Source of the DNA: Microbispora corallina
GTDB taxonomy: Bacteria > Actinomycetota > Actinomycetes > Streptosporangiales > Streptosporangiaceae
Assembly (NCBI RefSeq): GCF_016863035.1
Contig: NZ_BOOC01000009.1
Location: 124,001 to 188,000 of the forward strand
DNA length: 64,000 nt
Reading direction: 5' to 3'
Shown here in pieces: positions 37,366 to 46,154 of the stretch. Within the stretch, counting starts at the first letter, position 1. Every line of letters starts with the position of its first letter. Under the pieces are notes generated by a model, which worked only from the letters and a program-made list of their open reading frames with translations, had not been told where the DNA came from and did not search any database. The position numbers and the translations under genes are program-made.

Positions 37366-39063
37366 CTATCTCACGGGCGCGGCGGCGGTCTGTGCGGCCC
37401 AGGGCGGCGTGAGTCCATCCAGCGTGTCCTCGTAGTCGGACAGCCACGCCCCGAAGACCACGAGCCCGCGCAGCCAGAACCGCGAGTTCCACGACCCGAA
37501 CGCGGTCAGCGCGTCCGGTCCGGCCGCGACCGCGTCGAGCATCTGAGGCGACATCAGGCCGGGGACCGAGGCGGCCTTCACCAGCATCCGGTGGTTCCAC
37601 TCCCGGGCGACCGGGCCGTTCGACCGCAGTGGCACGCGGCGGTGCGGGAGCGCGCCGTTCGTCGAGGGCAGCGCGGCGACCCGCGGGTCGGCGGCGCGCA
37701 GGATCTCCCGGTAGAACCGGCCGCCCTCCTTGCGGTCGACCGGTACCGACAGGGCGGCGTCGAAGAACTCCGGGTGCAGGAACGGGAAGACCGGGGTGGC
37801 CTCAGGGCCGACGAGGTTGACGGGCGAACGGGCGATGCCCCGCACCGTGCGGGTGTGCAGGACGCTCAGCGGAAGCTCGGCCCGGTGCCCGTGGAGGGCC
37901 GAGGTGGCGGCGTCGAAGGCCGACCTCACCTGGTCGTCCATCCACGAGGAGGCGGCCTCGCCCAGCACCGGGATGTGGGCGTCGCCGGTGGCCAGTGAGG
38001 CCAGCAGGGCCTCCCGCCGCGAGGCGCCCGACCCGGCGCCCACGGCGTCCGAGCTGATCAGGAAGTTCTTCATCAGGGGGCCGCCGGCCAGGCCGTCCAC
38101 CACGGGCCGCCCCGCGGCGTGGACCTCCCTGGCGAAGGGGGAGTACCACGCGTGGTGGCTGGTCAGGTACTCCAGCCGCCGGGCCGCCCACAGCGCCTCG
38201 TCGGGGAACCGCGCCGGGTCCTGCGGGACGATCCGGTGCGGTATCCCCAGCTCGCGCGTGATGTAGCGGGCGAAGTCGATGTCGTTGTCGAGGCCGTCGT
38301 CCGGGCTCGTCGTCCAGGACTCCACGTCCATCCCCCGGGCCACGGCCACACTGGCCAGCAGCCGGGAGTCGTACCCGCCGCTCACCGGCACCAGCACCCG
38401 GTCGTACGGCTTCAGCGCCTCGTGCAGGAGGGCGACCAGGTCGCCGCCGGTGACGCCGCGGTCGACCGGCTCCTCGCGCACCCACCGGGGGGCCCGCCTG
38501 TCGACCCTGAGCCTGCGGCCGTCCCGCGACCAGGTCAGCGCCGTGGCGCCGGGCAGCCGCCTGACCTCGCGGTACGGCGTGTCCTCCAGCAGCGGGTAGG
38601 TCAGCTTCAGGATGGCCGCCCAGGCCGCCCAGTTCACCTCGTACGGCCTGCGGGCCAGCGCGAGCAGCGGCTCGATCAGGCTCGAGAAGTAGACGGCGTC
38701 GCCGTCGGACAGGTAGTAGACGTCGACCAGGCCGAAGCCCCCCGTGTGCAGGGTCACCGCGCCGGGGTCGACGACGAGGCCGGGCGCCTCGCAGGTCTCC
38801 GCGACCGCCAGCCAGCCGCCGGCCGCCGTCGCGCCCTCCGGCCGCCGCTCCCCCCAGGCGTACGCGACCTCCTCTGCGTCCTCCTCCGCGCGGTACGGCC
38901 GGAGCGGCGCCGAGGCGAGCAGGGCCACGTCCGGGCCATCGTGGACCGGCCGCACGGCGGGCCCCGACCGGGCCAGCAGGCCGAGCCTCGCCGGGTCGAA
39001 CGGCCCGATGGCGCCGCACACGTACGGCCTGGCCTCGAAACGCGGCCACTCACCCTTGCGCAC
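37366..39063 (-). CDS. Asparagine-synthetase-like protein with degenerate glutaminase half
   Basis: A 565-aa ATP-pyrophosphatase of the Asn_synthase class. The PP-loop is VPVSGGYDSRLLAS (SGGYDS at 228-233), followed by FARYITRELGIPHR and a helical C-terminal domain (FFDAALSVPVDRKEGGRFYR). The N-terminal half resembles a class II amidotransferase fold but lacks the usual RGPD and NGEIYN motifs. With GTG 39063 the protein starts MRKGEW. An in-frame GTG at 39021 would give MCGAIGPFD, placing a Cys at position 2 as in true glutaminases. A TAGACT -10 lies at 39094-39099. It could form an amide on a small molecule; no partner genes are evident. Confidence 0.86.
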   Translation of the reverse strand: MRKGEWPRFEARPYVCGAIGPFDPARLGLLARSGPAVRPVHDGPDVALLASAPLRPYRAEEDAEEVAYAWGERRPEGATAAGGWLAVAETCEAPGLVVDPGAVTLHTGGFGLVDVYYLSDGDAVYFSSLIEPLLALARRPYEVNWAAWAAILKLTYPLLEDTPYREVRRLPGATALTWSRDGRRLRVDRRAPRWVREEPVDRGVTGGDLVALLHEALKPYDRVLVPVSGGYDSRLLASVAVARGMDVESWTTSPDDGLDNDIDFARYITRELGIPHRIVPQDPARFPDEALWAARRLEYLTSHHAWYSPFAREVHAAGRPVVDGLAGGPLMKNFLISSDAVGAGSGASRREALLASLATGDAHIPVLGEAASSWMDDQVRSAFDAATSALHGHRAELPLSVLHTRTVRGIARSPVNLVGPEATPVFPFLHPEFFDAALSVPVDRKEGGRFYREILRAADPRVAALPSTNGALPHRRVPLRSNGPVAREWNHRMLVKAASVPGLMSPQMLDAVAAGPDALTAFGSWNSRFWLRGLVVFGAWLSDYEDTLDGLTPPWAAQTAAAPVR

Positions 39064-39093
39064 AGTCTCGCCCTCCCTCGAACGCCGCCGCCG

Positions 39094-39099
39094 AGTCTA
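39094..39099 (-). promoter_or_regulatory. -10 element of the asparagine-synthetase-like gene
   Basis: On the minus strand TAGACT lies 30 nt upstream of GTG 39063, and 72 nt upstream of the alternative start at 39021. No good -35 is seen. Confidence 0.45.
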
Positions 39100-39256
39100 C
39101 GGACACCGCCGCCCCGGGGCCGCACCCGTTCGCGACCGGACCTCCCCGGCCGGTCCGGAACGGCGGACGGCCGTACCGGGGACAACGGATCGGCGCGGGT
39201 TTCGTCGGCCGTTTCCCATGGATCTCATGACATGTGAGCGGCTGTTTCTCCGGCCG

Positions 39257-39285
39257 TTGACCGGGTGTCCCGGCCCGTTTAGCGT
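39257..39285 (+). promoter_or_regulatory. Promoter of the Nep1-like protein gene
   Basis: TTGACC (39257-39262) and TAGCGT (39280-39285) are separated by exactly 17 bp, which fits a housekeeping sigma promoter. The ATG is 53 nt downstream of the -10. Confidence 0.75.
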
Positions 39286-39338
39286 GATCGGCGATCAAGG
39301 TGTGGAATCGCCTCTCCCTCCGCCCCCCAGGAGGTTCC

Positions 39339-40160
39339 ATGCGAACCGTGTCGCCCGGAAGGCGCCCGGACAGGGCGCGCGCCAGGGGCCGGCGCCGCTT
39401 CAGGACGATGCCGGTCGTCCTGCGCGCGCTCGTGGCCGCCGTCGTGATGCTGGTCGTCTTCCCCGGCGTCGCCCACGCCGACCCGCCGGCCGCTCTCGAC
39501 TGGGCGGCCCCGTGGCCGGACCGCGTCTACGAGCCGGGCTTCGACTACGACGGGGACGGCTGCTACCCCACGCCGGCCATCGGGCCTGACGGGACGATCG
39601 CCCCCGGCCTCAACCCGACCGGCGCCCTGAACGGCCACTGCCACGACCCGTGGGACCTGGACAACACCAACGCCTATTCGCGCGTCAAGTGCAACAACGG
39701 CTGGTGCGCGTACATGTACGCCCTCTATTTCGAGAAGGACCAGGCCGTCGCGGGAAGCGGTATCGGAGGGCACCGCCACGACTGGGAGCACGTGGTGGTG
39801 TGGGTGCAGGGCGACTGGGGCATGTACGTGTCCGCGTCCGCCCACGGCCAGTACCAGATCCGCGCGAGAAACGACATTCCCTGGGACGAGACCGGGAAGC
39901 ACCCGCTGATCATCTATCACAAGGACGGCATCGGGACGCACTGTTTCCGCTTCGCCGGTTTCGGCGAGCAACCGGAGAACGACAAGGGGTGGTGGCAGTG
40001 GCCGCCCCTGATCGGCTGGGACGGCTACCCGCCGGGTCTGCGCGACCGGCTGATGAACGCCGACTTCGGCGCCGCCCAGCTCGGGATCCGCGACAGCTGG
40101 TTCGCCGGCGAGCTGGCCAAGGCCAAGCCCGCCGCGATCCCCTTCGACCCGTACGCCTGA
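39339..40160 (+). CDS. Secreted Nep1-like protein (NPP1/NLP family)
   Basis: A 273-aa secreted protein. A long Arg-rich n-region and hydrophobic core (MPVVLRALVAAVVMLVVFPG) end with VAHA before DPP, giving a mature protein of about 226 aa. The NLP hallmark GHRHDWE is present near residues 144-150, and YFEKDQ and the aromatic-rich middle also fit. Family members bind plant sphingolipids and are cytolytic or trigger necrosis in dicots; whether this one is toxic is unknown. Five cysteines are present in the mature part. ATG 39339 has AGGAGG 4 nt upstream and a good promoter. Confidence 0.94.
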   Translation: MRTVSPGRRPDRARARGRRRFRTMPVVLRALVAAVVMLVVFPGVAHADPPAALDWAAPWPDRVYEPGFDYDGDGCYPTPAIGPDGTIAPGLNPTGALNGHCHDPWDLDNTNAYSRVKCNNGWCAYMYALYFEKDQAVAGSGIGGHRHDWEHVVVWVQGDWGMYVSASAHGQYQIRARNDIPWDETGKHPLIIYHKDGIGTHCFRFAGFGEQPENDKGWWQWPPLIGWDGYPPGLRDRLMNADFGAAQLGIRDSWFAGELAKAKPAAIPFDPYA

Positions 40161-40204
40161 CGGTCCACCGGACTGGAGACGAATGCGCCGCGTCCGTACG
40201 GACG

Positions 40205-41467
40205 TCAGACCTGCCAGAGGGCGCTCACGGGGACGGCGCGCATGCGGGGGCCGAAGGGAAGGGTCTGGGCGCCCGTGTAGAGGACGACGCCGGCGAGGAA
40301 GTCGTCTCCCAGGCGGGCGGCGAGATGCCGCAGGCCGCGGAAGTCGTCCGGCCTGACGGTCGAGGAGGCCTTCACCTCGAGGCCGACGACCTGTCCTCGC
40401 CGGTTCTCCAGCACCGCGTCCACCTCGACCTTGTCCTTGGTCCGGTAGTGGAAGAGCTCGGCGCGCTCGTCCGACCACGTCAGCTGGCGGGCGAGCTCCA
40501 TCAGGACGAAGCCTTCGAGGAGCGGTCCGAAGGGGCTCTCGGGGCGGACGAGGGACCTGGCGTCCGTCCCGAGGAGGTTCGCGGCCACGCCCGAGTCGAC
40601 GAAGGCCACCTTGGAAGTGCCGACGGCGCGGTTGCCGAGGTTCCGGGAGTACGCCGGGACCCGTTTGATGAGGAAGACCTCTTCGAGCAGGCCGAGGTAC
40701 CGATTGACGGTGGCGGCCGACAGCCCGATCGCGGCGCCGAGCGAGCTCCCCACCAGCAACTGGCCCGACCGGGCGGCGACGGAGCGCACCAGCGCGCGCA
40801 TCTCGGCCGTCCGCTCGATCTCCGACAACCGGCTCACGTCCCGGGCGACCAGGTCCGAGACATAGGAATCGAGGAAGCGCTCGCGTCTGCGAGGGGTGGT
40901 CCGGGCCACGGCCTCGGGGAACCCGCCGCGGACGACCCGTTCGGCGTAGTCGGCGCGCGACAGCGCGGACGTGTGGCGCAGCTCGGCGCCCTCGGCGAAG
41001 ATCGCGTCCACGAACCGGTCGGGGGATCCGTCGATCTCCCCCTGCGCGAACGGCCACAGCTCGATCGTCTCCATGCGGCCGGGCAGGGCGTCGGGCAGGG
41101 CCCGCAGGCCCAGCACGCGCGCGGACCCGGTCAGCAGGTAACGCCCCGGCCTCGGGTCGGTGTCGACCTGCTCCTTGATGGCCAGCATCAGCTCGGGCAC
41201 GCGCTGGATCTCGTCGATCACCATGAGATCGGGAAACGCCACGAAGCCCGCCGGGTCCTCCAGCGCGGCCTGCCGCACGGCCGGGGCGTCGAGGGTGCGC
41301 CACTCCGCCGTCCGCTCCCCGGCGAGCAGGCGGACAAGCGTGCTCTTGCCGCTCTGCCGGGCCCCGTTGACCAGGACGACGCGGGTGTCGCTCAGTGCGT
41401 CCGCCGCAGGCTTCAGCGCGTGCCTGGGGACCACTCTGCCTAGAGGGGTCTGCGAGACGCTTTTCAC
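40205..41467 (-). CDS. AAA ATPase with DUF4143 domain
   Basis: A 420-aa protein of the DUF4143 ATPase family. Walker A is GARQSGKST (35-43), Walker B LMVIDEIQR (about 85), and TGSARVL carries a sensor-type residue. A winged-helix part follows (GAAIGLSAATVNRYLGLLEEVF). The C-terminal half ends in a PD-(D/E)xK-like core (EVDAVLENRRGQVVGLEVKAS). The family is widespread, often horizontally spread, and its function is poorly known. GTG 41467 is used because MLSW-type ATG reading just upstream is out of frame. The upstream gap carries three 23-bp-spaced repeats. Confidence 0.9.
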   Translation of the reverse strand: MKSVSQTPLGRVVPRHALKPAADALSDTRVVLVNGARQSGKSTLVRLLAGERTAEWRTLDAPAVRQAALEDPAGFVAFPDLMVIDEIQRVPELMLAIKEQVDTDPRPGRYLLTGSARVLGLRALPDALPGRMETIELWPFAQGEIDGSPDRFVDAIFAEGAELRHTSALSRADYAERVVRGGFPEAVARTTPRRRERFLDSYVSDLVARDVSRLSEIERTAEMRALVRSVAARSGQLLVGSSLGAAIGLSAATVNRYLGLLEEVFLIKRVPAYSRNLGNRAVGTSKVAFVDSGVAANLLGTDARSLVRPESPFGPLLEGFVLMELARQLTWSDERAELFHYRTKDKVEVDAVLENRRGQVVGLEVKASSTVRPDDFRGLRHLAARLGDDFLAGVVLYTGAQTLPFGPRMRAVPVSALWQV

Positions 41468-41520
41468 CAGCTCAGCATGACAGGCACGCTGCCGTCCGTG
41501 AAGCGCCGGCCGCTCGTCTG

Positions 41521-41583
41521 CTGACGATTTGGTCGCAGGCCGCCTGATTGAGTGGTCGCACCCCTGCTGACGAATCGGTCGCA
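41521..41583. repeat. Three direct repeats with a 23-bp period
   Basis: CTGACGATTTGGTCGCA (41521-41537), CTGATTGAGTGGTCGCA (41544-41560) and CTGACGAATCGGTCGCA (41567-41583) are spaced exactly 23 bp apart. They sit in the divergent gap between the DUF4143 ATPase gene and the CgeB-like gene. The spacing suits a protein binding the same face of DNA about every two turns. Confidence 0.8.
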
Positions 41584-41719
41584 TCGCCGATAAGGGGACG
41601 GCCGCTCGGCCCCGTGGCGGATGGGACGGACGAGGTGTGGCCTCTGCCTGAGATGGATCAGGGTGATCTGCGAATATTGTGACTCTCGTCCTTTCGGCCT
41701 ACCGCGCGGAGTTACCCCC

Positions 41720-43744
41720 ATGAGTGAGCGAAGCGAGCTGGCTGCCCTTCGGCAGGCGCTGGCCCGGGCCGTCGAGCAGGCGTCGGGGGCCGCGGAGCTC
41801 GCCCGCCTGCTGACCGAGCACCGGCGGCGGCTGGACGAGGCGGCCCGGTCGGAGGCGGAGGCGCTGACGCGGCTGCGGGAGGTCGAGGCCCGGCTGAAGA
41901 CGGTCGAGCGCCAGAACGCCCAGCTCGCCAAGAACCTGGCCGAGCAGCGGTACCAGACCGAGGTCGCCAACTGGCGCCTGGCGTCGGTGCAGGAGAGCCG
42001 CTGGATCAAGCTCGGCGACGCGCTGCACACCAAGAACCCCGGGGCGGTGGCGAAGACGCTCAAGGCGCCCGTCAGGAAGCCCCCCGCGCCCAAGCGGTCG
42101 GAGTTCACGCCGGAGGTCCCCGCGGTGCGGGAGGCGGCCCCCGCGCCGGCCCAGGCCGACCCCCGCGCGCCGCAGGTCTCCGCGCCCATGGCCGAGGGCT
42201 TCATGGTGCCGAAGGGCCCGCTGGCGCGGCCGTACCTGACCGTCGCCGGCGTGGTCGACCGGCAGACCGAGGCGCTGCTGCGCTACGAGTGGCGGCTGGT
42301 GACCAACTTCGGGCCCGACAACTGGGAGGGCATGCTCGACCAGCAGCAGCCGCACGTGCTGCTCGTCGAGTCCGTGCGCCCCGGGCCGCGGCAGGGCAAC
42401 GGAGGACGCTGGCTGGAGGCCCTGGCAGGGGAGACGCGGGCGCTGCGCGACCTGGTCGAGGGCTGCCGCAAGCGGGGGATCAAGACGGTCTTCTGGCACT
42501 CGGGCGGCCCGGTGTCGCGGGCGGTCCCCGCGGCCGAGCACTTCGAGTACGTCCTGACCACGAACGAGGCCCGCGCCCGCGAGTGGCGGGCGGCCCTGCG
42601 GCACGACCGCGTGGGCGTGCTGCCGCACGCCATCCAGCCGCGGGTGCACAACCCGGTGCCGGCGGCCGGCGGCCGCAACGGCGAGGTGGTGACGCTCGGG
42701 ACGGTCTCCCCGCCGCCCGCCCCCCAGCCGGGCCCCGGCGGCGAGGCCGCGCCGAACCGTCCCTGGACGGCCCTCGCCGGGCAGGGCGACGACAAGACGT
42801 CGTACGACGACCTGCTGACGGCCTACCGGCGGCCGGCCCTGGTGATCGCGGCCGCCGACGCCGACCCCCGGGTGATCGGGGAGGTCGCCGCCTGCGGCAC
42901 TCCGGTGCTCCAGGTGCGCGCGGGCGCGAAGGGCGAGGAGATCGTCGCCGCCGCCGAGATCCTCATGGCCGACCCTGAGCGCCTCGCGCGGGAGGCGCAC
43001 CTCGCGTGGCGGGCCCGCACCGCCGTCACCCCGCTGTTCGACCCGATCCTCGACGTGCTCGGCGTCCCGAGCGTGCGCAACTCCGGCGCGATCACGGCGA
43101 TCGGCGCCGTCGCCGGCCCGGCGGAGCTCGACCACCTGCTCGCGCAGATCGTCCGGCAGGTCCACCGGCCGGGACAGCTCGTCGTCGTCGCGGACGGCGT
43201 GGACGCCGGGCTGGTCGAGAAGACCGCGCGGCAGGCGCTCCCCGAGCTGGACGTCGTGGTGCGCGCGGCGGACGAGCCGATCACCCGGGGCGCGGGGCTC
43301 GACCGGGCGCTGCGGCTCGCCGACGGCGACCACGTGGCCGTCCTCGACTCCCGCGACCTGTACGGCGAGCACTACCTGGCCGATCTGGTGCGGCACTTCG
43401 ACTCGACCGACGCCGAGGTGCTGGGGAAGGCCTCGTTCTACGCCCACCTGCCGACGACCGGCACGACGCTGCTGCGCCAGCCGGGGGCCGAGCACCGGTT
43501 CCTGCCGGAGGTCGCCGGGGGCACCCTGCTCGCGCGCCGCCAGACCCTGACCGATCTGGGCTTCGCCGACGTCTCCGAGGAGTGGGGCGAGGTCGTGATG
43601 CGTCAGTGCCGTACGGACGGCGTCCGCGTCTACTCGGCCGACCGGTTCTCCTACGTGTGCGTCCGCGACTCGGCCGAGGGCGCCCTGCTCGCCTCGTCGC
43701 GGCTGGAGGGCTACCTGCCCGCCGAGCCGCTCGCCCTGCTCTGA
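41720..43744 (+). CDS. CgeB-like glycosyltransferase with N-terminal coiled coil
   Basis: A 674-aa protein. Residues 1-95 form a coiled coil (ELARLLTEHRRRLDEAARSE, RLREVEARLKTVERQNAQLA), then a Pro/Ala linker to about 165. The middle part resembles the CgeB/DUF3880 N-domain (NFGPDNWEGMLDQQQPHVLL, IKTVFWHSGG). The following domain has the nucleotide-sugar type features of a GT-B half, and the C-terminal 200 residues look GT2-like (HVAVLDSRDLYGEHYLADL). ATG 41720 (MSERSELAAL) has GGAG 9 nt upstream. Acceptor and sugar are unknown; neighbours suggest cell-surface glycan work. Confidence 0.82.
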   Translation: MSERSELAALRQALARAVEQASGAAELARLLTEHRRRLDEAARSEAEALTRLREVEARLKTVERQNAQLAKNLAEQRYQTEVANWRLASVQESRWIKLGDALHTKNPGAVAKTLKAPVRKPPAPKRSEFTPEVPAVREAAPAPAQADPRAPQVSAPMAEGFMVPKGPLARPYLTVAGVVDRQTEALLRYEWRLVTNFGPDNWEGMLDQQQPHVLLVESVRPGPRQGNGGRWLEALAGETRALRDLVEGCRKRGIKTVFWHSGGPVSRAVPAAEHFEYVLTTNEARAREWRAALRHDRVGVLPHAIQPRVHNPVPAAGGRNGEVVTLGTVSPPPAPQPGPGGEAAPNRPWTALAGQGDDKTSYDDLLTAYRRPALVIAAADADPRVIGEVAACGTPVLQVRAGAKGEEIVAAAEILMADPERLAREAHLAWRARTAVTPLFDPILDVLGVPSVRNSGAITAIGAVAGPAELDHLLAQIVRQVHRPGQLVVVADGVDAGLVEKTARQALPELDVVVRAADEPITRGAGLDRALRLADGDHVAVLDSRDLYGEHYLADLVRHFDSTDAEVLGKASFYAHLPTTGTTLLRQPGAEHRFLPEVAGGTLLARRQTLTDLGFADVSEEWGEVVMRQCRTDGVRVYSADRFSYVCVRDSAEGALLASSRLEGYLPAEPLALL

Positions 43745-43797
43745 CGGCCCGCCCTGCCCTGACGGCTCGCCCTGCTCCGGCGGGCCTCGCCCTGCTC
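43730..43797. repeat. 18-bp tandem repeat across the stop codon
   Basis: Units of the type CTCGCCCTGCTCTGACGG occur from 43730 with an 18-bp period: two full, one near-full and one partial copy. The first copy contains the stop codon of the glycosyltransferase gene, so the repeat adds TGA triplets at regular spacing after it. Confidence 0.7.
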
Positions 43798-43799
43798 AC

Positions 43800-43805
43800 T
43801 AGGGT
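43800..43805 (+). promoter_or_regulatory. -10 element of the DALR-domain gene
   Basis: TAGGGT lies 6 nt before GTG 43812, which implies a leaderless transcript beginning at or next to the start codon. Confidence 0.45.
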
Positions 43806-43811
43806 GGGCGT

Positions 43812-44624
43812 GTGACGCCCGCCCGCCTCACCCTGCTCCTGGGCGCGCCGCCCGTGCCCCGGGGATCGTGGGCGGAGGAGGCGGTGCTCGCCTCCGCGGC
43901 CGCGCTCCGGACCACGGCCGGGCGCGGCGCCGTCCGGGCCGCGGCCGAGCCTGACGTCGTACGGACCCCGGCCGAGCCCGGCGCCGTCCGGGCCGCGGCC
44001 GAGCCTGACGTCGTACGGACCCCGGCCGAGCCCGGCGCCGTACGGGATGCGGCGGAGAGGGCGGAGCGGATCGCGGGACGCCTGCGCGGGGAGGACGGAG
44101 TCGCGGAGGTGCGCGTCGGGCGGGACGGCTTCCTGTCGATCGTGCTGGCCGAGCCGGGCGAGATCGTCCGCGAGATCGTGGAGGGGCGGCCGGAGGACGC
44201 CGGAGCGCCCACGGCGCCGGTGGTCGCGCCCAGCGCCTGGCCCGACGCCCCGCTCACCTGGGACAACCCCGGCTTCGTCGTGCGGTACGCCCACGCCAGG
44301 GCCGTCGCCGTCCAGCGGTGGGCCGCCGACCTCGGCGTGCCGGCCGCCGGCTTCCGGCCCGGGCTTCTCACCGACCCGGGGGAGCGGGCCGTCCTGCGGC
44401 TGCTGGCCGAGCTGCCCGGCCGTGCGGCGAGCCGCGAGCCGGCCTGGGCCCTGTACGCCGAGCGGCTCGCGCTGGCCTACCACGACGCGCACGAGCGCGC
44501 CCCGGCCGTCCCGAGCGGGGACCGGCCGGCCGGGCAGGTCCACACGGCGAGGACATGGCTGGCGGCGGCCGTACGCGACGTCCTGCGCGCCCTGATCGGC
44601 CCGGGGCTGCCCGACAGGGTGTGA
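43812..44624 (+). CDS. ArgS-like DALR anticodon-binding domain protein upstream of lysA
   Basis: A 270-aa protein that resembles the C-terminal half of arginyl-tRNA synthetase without the catalytic domain. A DALR-type helical region runs from [20 protein letters not shown] to [18 protein letters not shown]. The Streptomyces counterpart lies just upstream of lysA, as here. The role is unknown; tRNA or RNA binding is a guess. Residues of about 39-75 are made by an internal 54-bp DNA duplication (18-residue unit [18 protein letters not shown]). It has its own -10 (TAGGGT). Confidence 0.85.
   Translation: MTPARLTLLLGAPPVPRGSWAEEAVLASAAALRTTAGRGAVRAAAEPDVVRTPAEPGAVRAAAEPDVVRTPAEPGAVRDAAERAERIAGRLRGEDGVAEVRVGRDGFLSIVLAEPGEIVREIVEGRPEDAGAPTAPVVAPSAWPDAPLTWDNPGFVVRYAHARAVAVQRWAADLGVPAAGFRPGLLTDPGERAVLRLLAELPGRAASREPAWALYAERLALAYHDAHERAPAVPSGDRPAGQVHTARTWLAAAVRDVLRALIGPGLPDRV
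43926..44033. repeat. 54-bp exact tandem repeat within the DALR gene
   Basis: Two identical 54-bp units (43926-43979 and 43980-44033) are followed by a diverged partial third. Each encodes 18 residues, so copy-number change keeps the frame. Identity at all codon positions points to a recent duplication. Confidence 0.85.
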
Positions 44625-44685
44625 ATCGCCCCGGGCGTCCGTCTCGCCACGTGGGCGGCTGTCTCATGAGGGGGGCGGGGTCGGA

Positions 44686-44691
44686 TAGCCT
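44686..44691 (+). promoter_or_regulatory. -10 element of lysA
   Basis: TAGCCT lies 7 nt before GTG 44699, again fitting a leaderless transcript. Confidence 0.45.
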
Positions 44692-44698
44692 CGTTCGG

Positions 44699-46108
44699 GT
44701 GAGTCGATTCGCCCACCCTGCCGGCGACATGCACGCCGCCTCCGCCATCGTCGCCGTGACCGGCGGCGCGACGCCCGAGGAGCGTCCGCCGCACACGCCC
44801 GCCGACCTGAACGCGCTCGAACCGGCGATCTGGCCCAGGACGTCCGGCCGGATCGAGGGGGCCGTGACGATCGGCGGCGTCGATGTCAGGGACCTCGCGA
44901 AGGAGTACGGCACGCCTCTGTACGTCGTCGACGAGGAGGACTTCCGCTCCCGCTGCCGCGACTACCGTACGGCGTTCCACGACGGCGAGGTCCACTACGC
45001 GGGCAAGGCGTTCCTGTGCCGCGAGGTGGCCCGCTGGATCGACCAGGAGGGCCTCGGCCTCGACGTGTGCAGCGCCGGGGAGCTGGCCGTGGCGCTGAGC
45101 GTCGGCTTCCCGCCGGCCCGCATGACGCTGCACGGCAACAACAAGTCGCTCACGGAGCTGGAGAAGGCCGTCGAGGTCGGCGTCGGGCACATCGTCGTCG
45201 ACTCCTACGAGGAGATCGCCCGCCTCGGCTACCTGGCCGAGCGGCACGGCGTCCGGCCGAAGGTCATGATCCGCGTCACGGTGGGCGTCGAGGCGCACAC
45301 CCACGAGTTCATCGCGACGGCCCACGACGACCAGAAGTTCGGCCTGTCGCTGAGCAGCGGGGCCGCCGCCGAGGCCGTGCGGCGGATCCTCGCGCTCCCG
45401 CAGCTGGAGCTGGTCGGCCTCCACTCGCACATCGGGTCGCAGATCACCGACACCGCCGGCTTCGAGGTCGCGGCGCGGCGCCTCGCCCGGCTGCTCGTCC
45501 AGATCAAGGAGGAGCACGGCGTCGTGCTCCCCGAGCTCGACCTCGGCGGCGGGTACGGCATCCCGTACGTCGCGGGCGACGAGGCGCCCGACATCAAGGT
45601 CATCGCGGACGGCCTGCGCGAGATCGTGACCAAGGTCTGCGAGTCGGCCGGCCTCCCCGTGCCGCATCTCACGGTGGAGCCGGGCCGCGCGATCGCCGGC
45701 CTCGCCGGGATCACGGTCTACGAGGCGGGCACCGTCAAGGACGTCGAGGGCCTGCGCACCTACGTCAGCGTCGACGGCGGCATGAGCGACAACATCCGCA
45801 CCGCCCTGTACGGCGCGGACTACACGGCCGTGCTGGCCTCCCGCGACAGCGACGCCCGGCCGATGCTGTCCCGTCTGGTCGGCAAGCACTGCGAGAGCGG
45901 CGACATGGTGGTGCGCGATCTGTGGCTGCCCGCCGACCTCGTCCCCGGCGACCTGATCGCCGTGGCCGGCACCGGCGCCTACTGCCGCTCGCTGGCCAAC
46001 AACTACAACTACCTGCCCAAGCCCGCCGTGGTGGCGGTGTCCAAGGGGCGGGCGCGGGTGATCGTCCGCAGGGAGACCGAGGAAGACCTGCTCAGGGGGC
46101 AGCTGTGA
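44699..46108 (+). CDS. lysA: Diaminopimelate decarboxylase
   Basis: A PLP-dependent enzyme of 469 aa that makes L-lysine from meso-diaminopimelate, the last step of lysine synthesis. The PLP lysine is in [16 protein letters not shown]. Other motifs are [46 protein letters not shown] and [22 protein letters not shown] 44699 gives the SRFAHPAG N-terminus, as in Streptomyces LysA. The gene is followed by hom after 46 nt. Confidence 0.97.
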   Translation: MSRFAHPAGDMHAASAIVAVTGGATPEERPPHTPADLNALEPAIWPRTSGRIEGAVTIGGVDVRDLAKEYGTPLYVVDEEDFRSRCRDYRTAFHDGEVHYAGKAFLCREVARWIDQEGLGLDVCSAGELAVALSVGFPPARMTLHGNNKSLTELEKAVEVGVGHIVVDSYEEIARLGYLAERHGVRPKVMIRVTVGVEAHTHEFIATAHDDQKFGLSLSSGAAAEAVRRILALPQLELVGLHSHIGSQITDTAGFEVAARRLARLLVQIKEEHGVVLPELDLGGGYGIPYVAGDEAPDIKVIADGLREIVTKVCESAGLPVPHLTVEPGRAIAGLAGITVYEAGTVKDVEGLRTYVSVDGGMSDNIRTALYGADYTAVLASRDSDARPMLSRLVGKHCESGDMVVRDLWLPADLVPGDLIAVAGTGAYCRSLANNYNYLPKPAVVAVSKGRARVIVRRETEEDLLRGQL

Positions 46109-46154
46109 GCCGTCCTGGGCGCGAGCGTGTCCATGTCCCAAGCGAGGAGGGGTC

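Noticed and set aside
43926..44033. Repeats considered as a CRISPR array
   Set aside because: The units are adjacent with no spacers, lie in frame inside a gene, and no cas genes are present.
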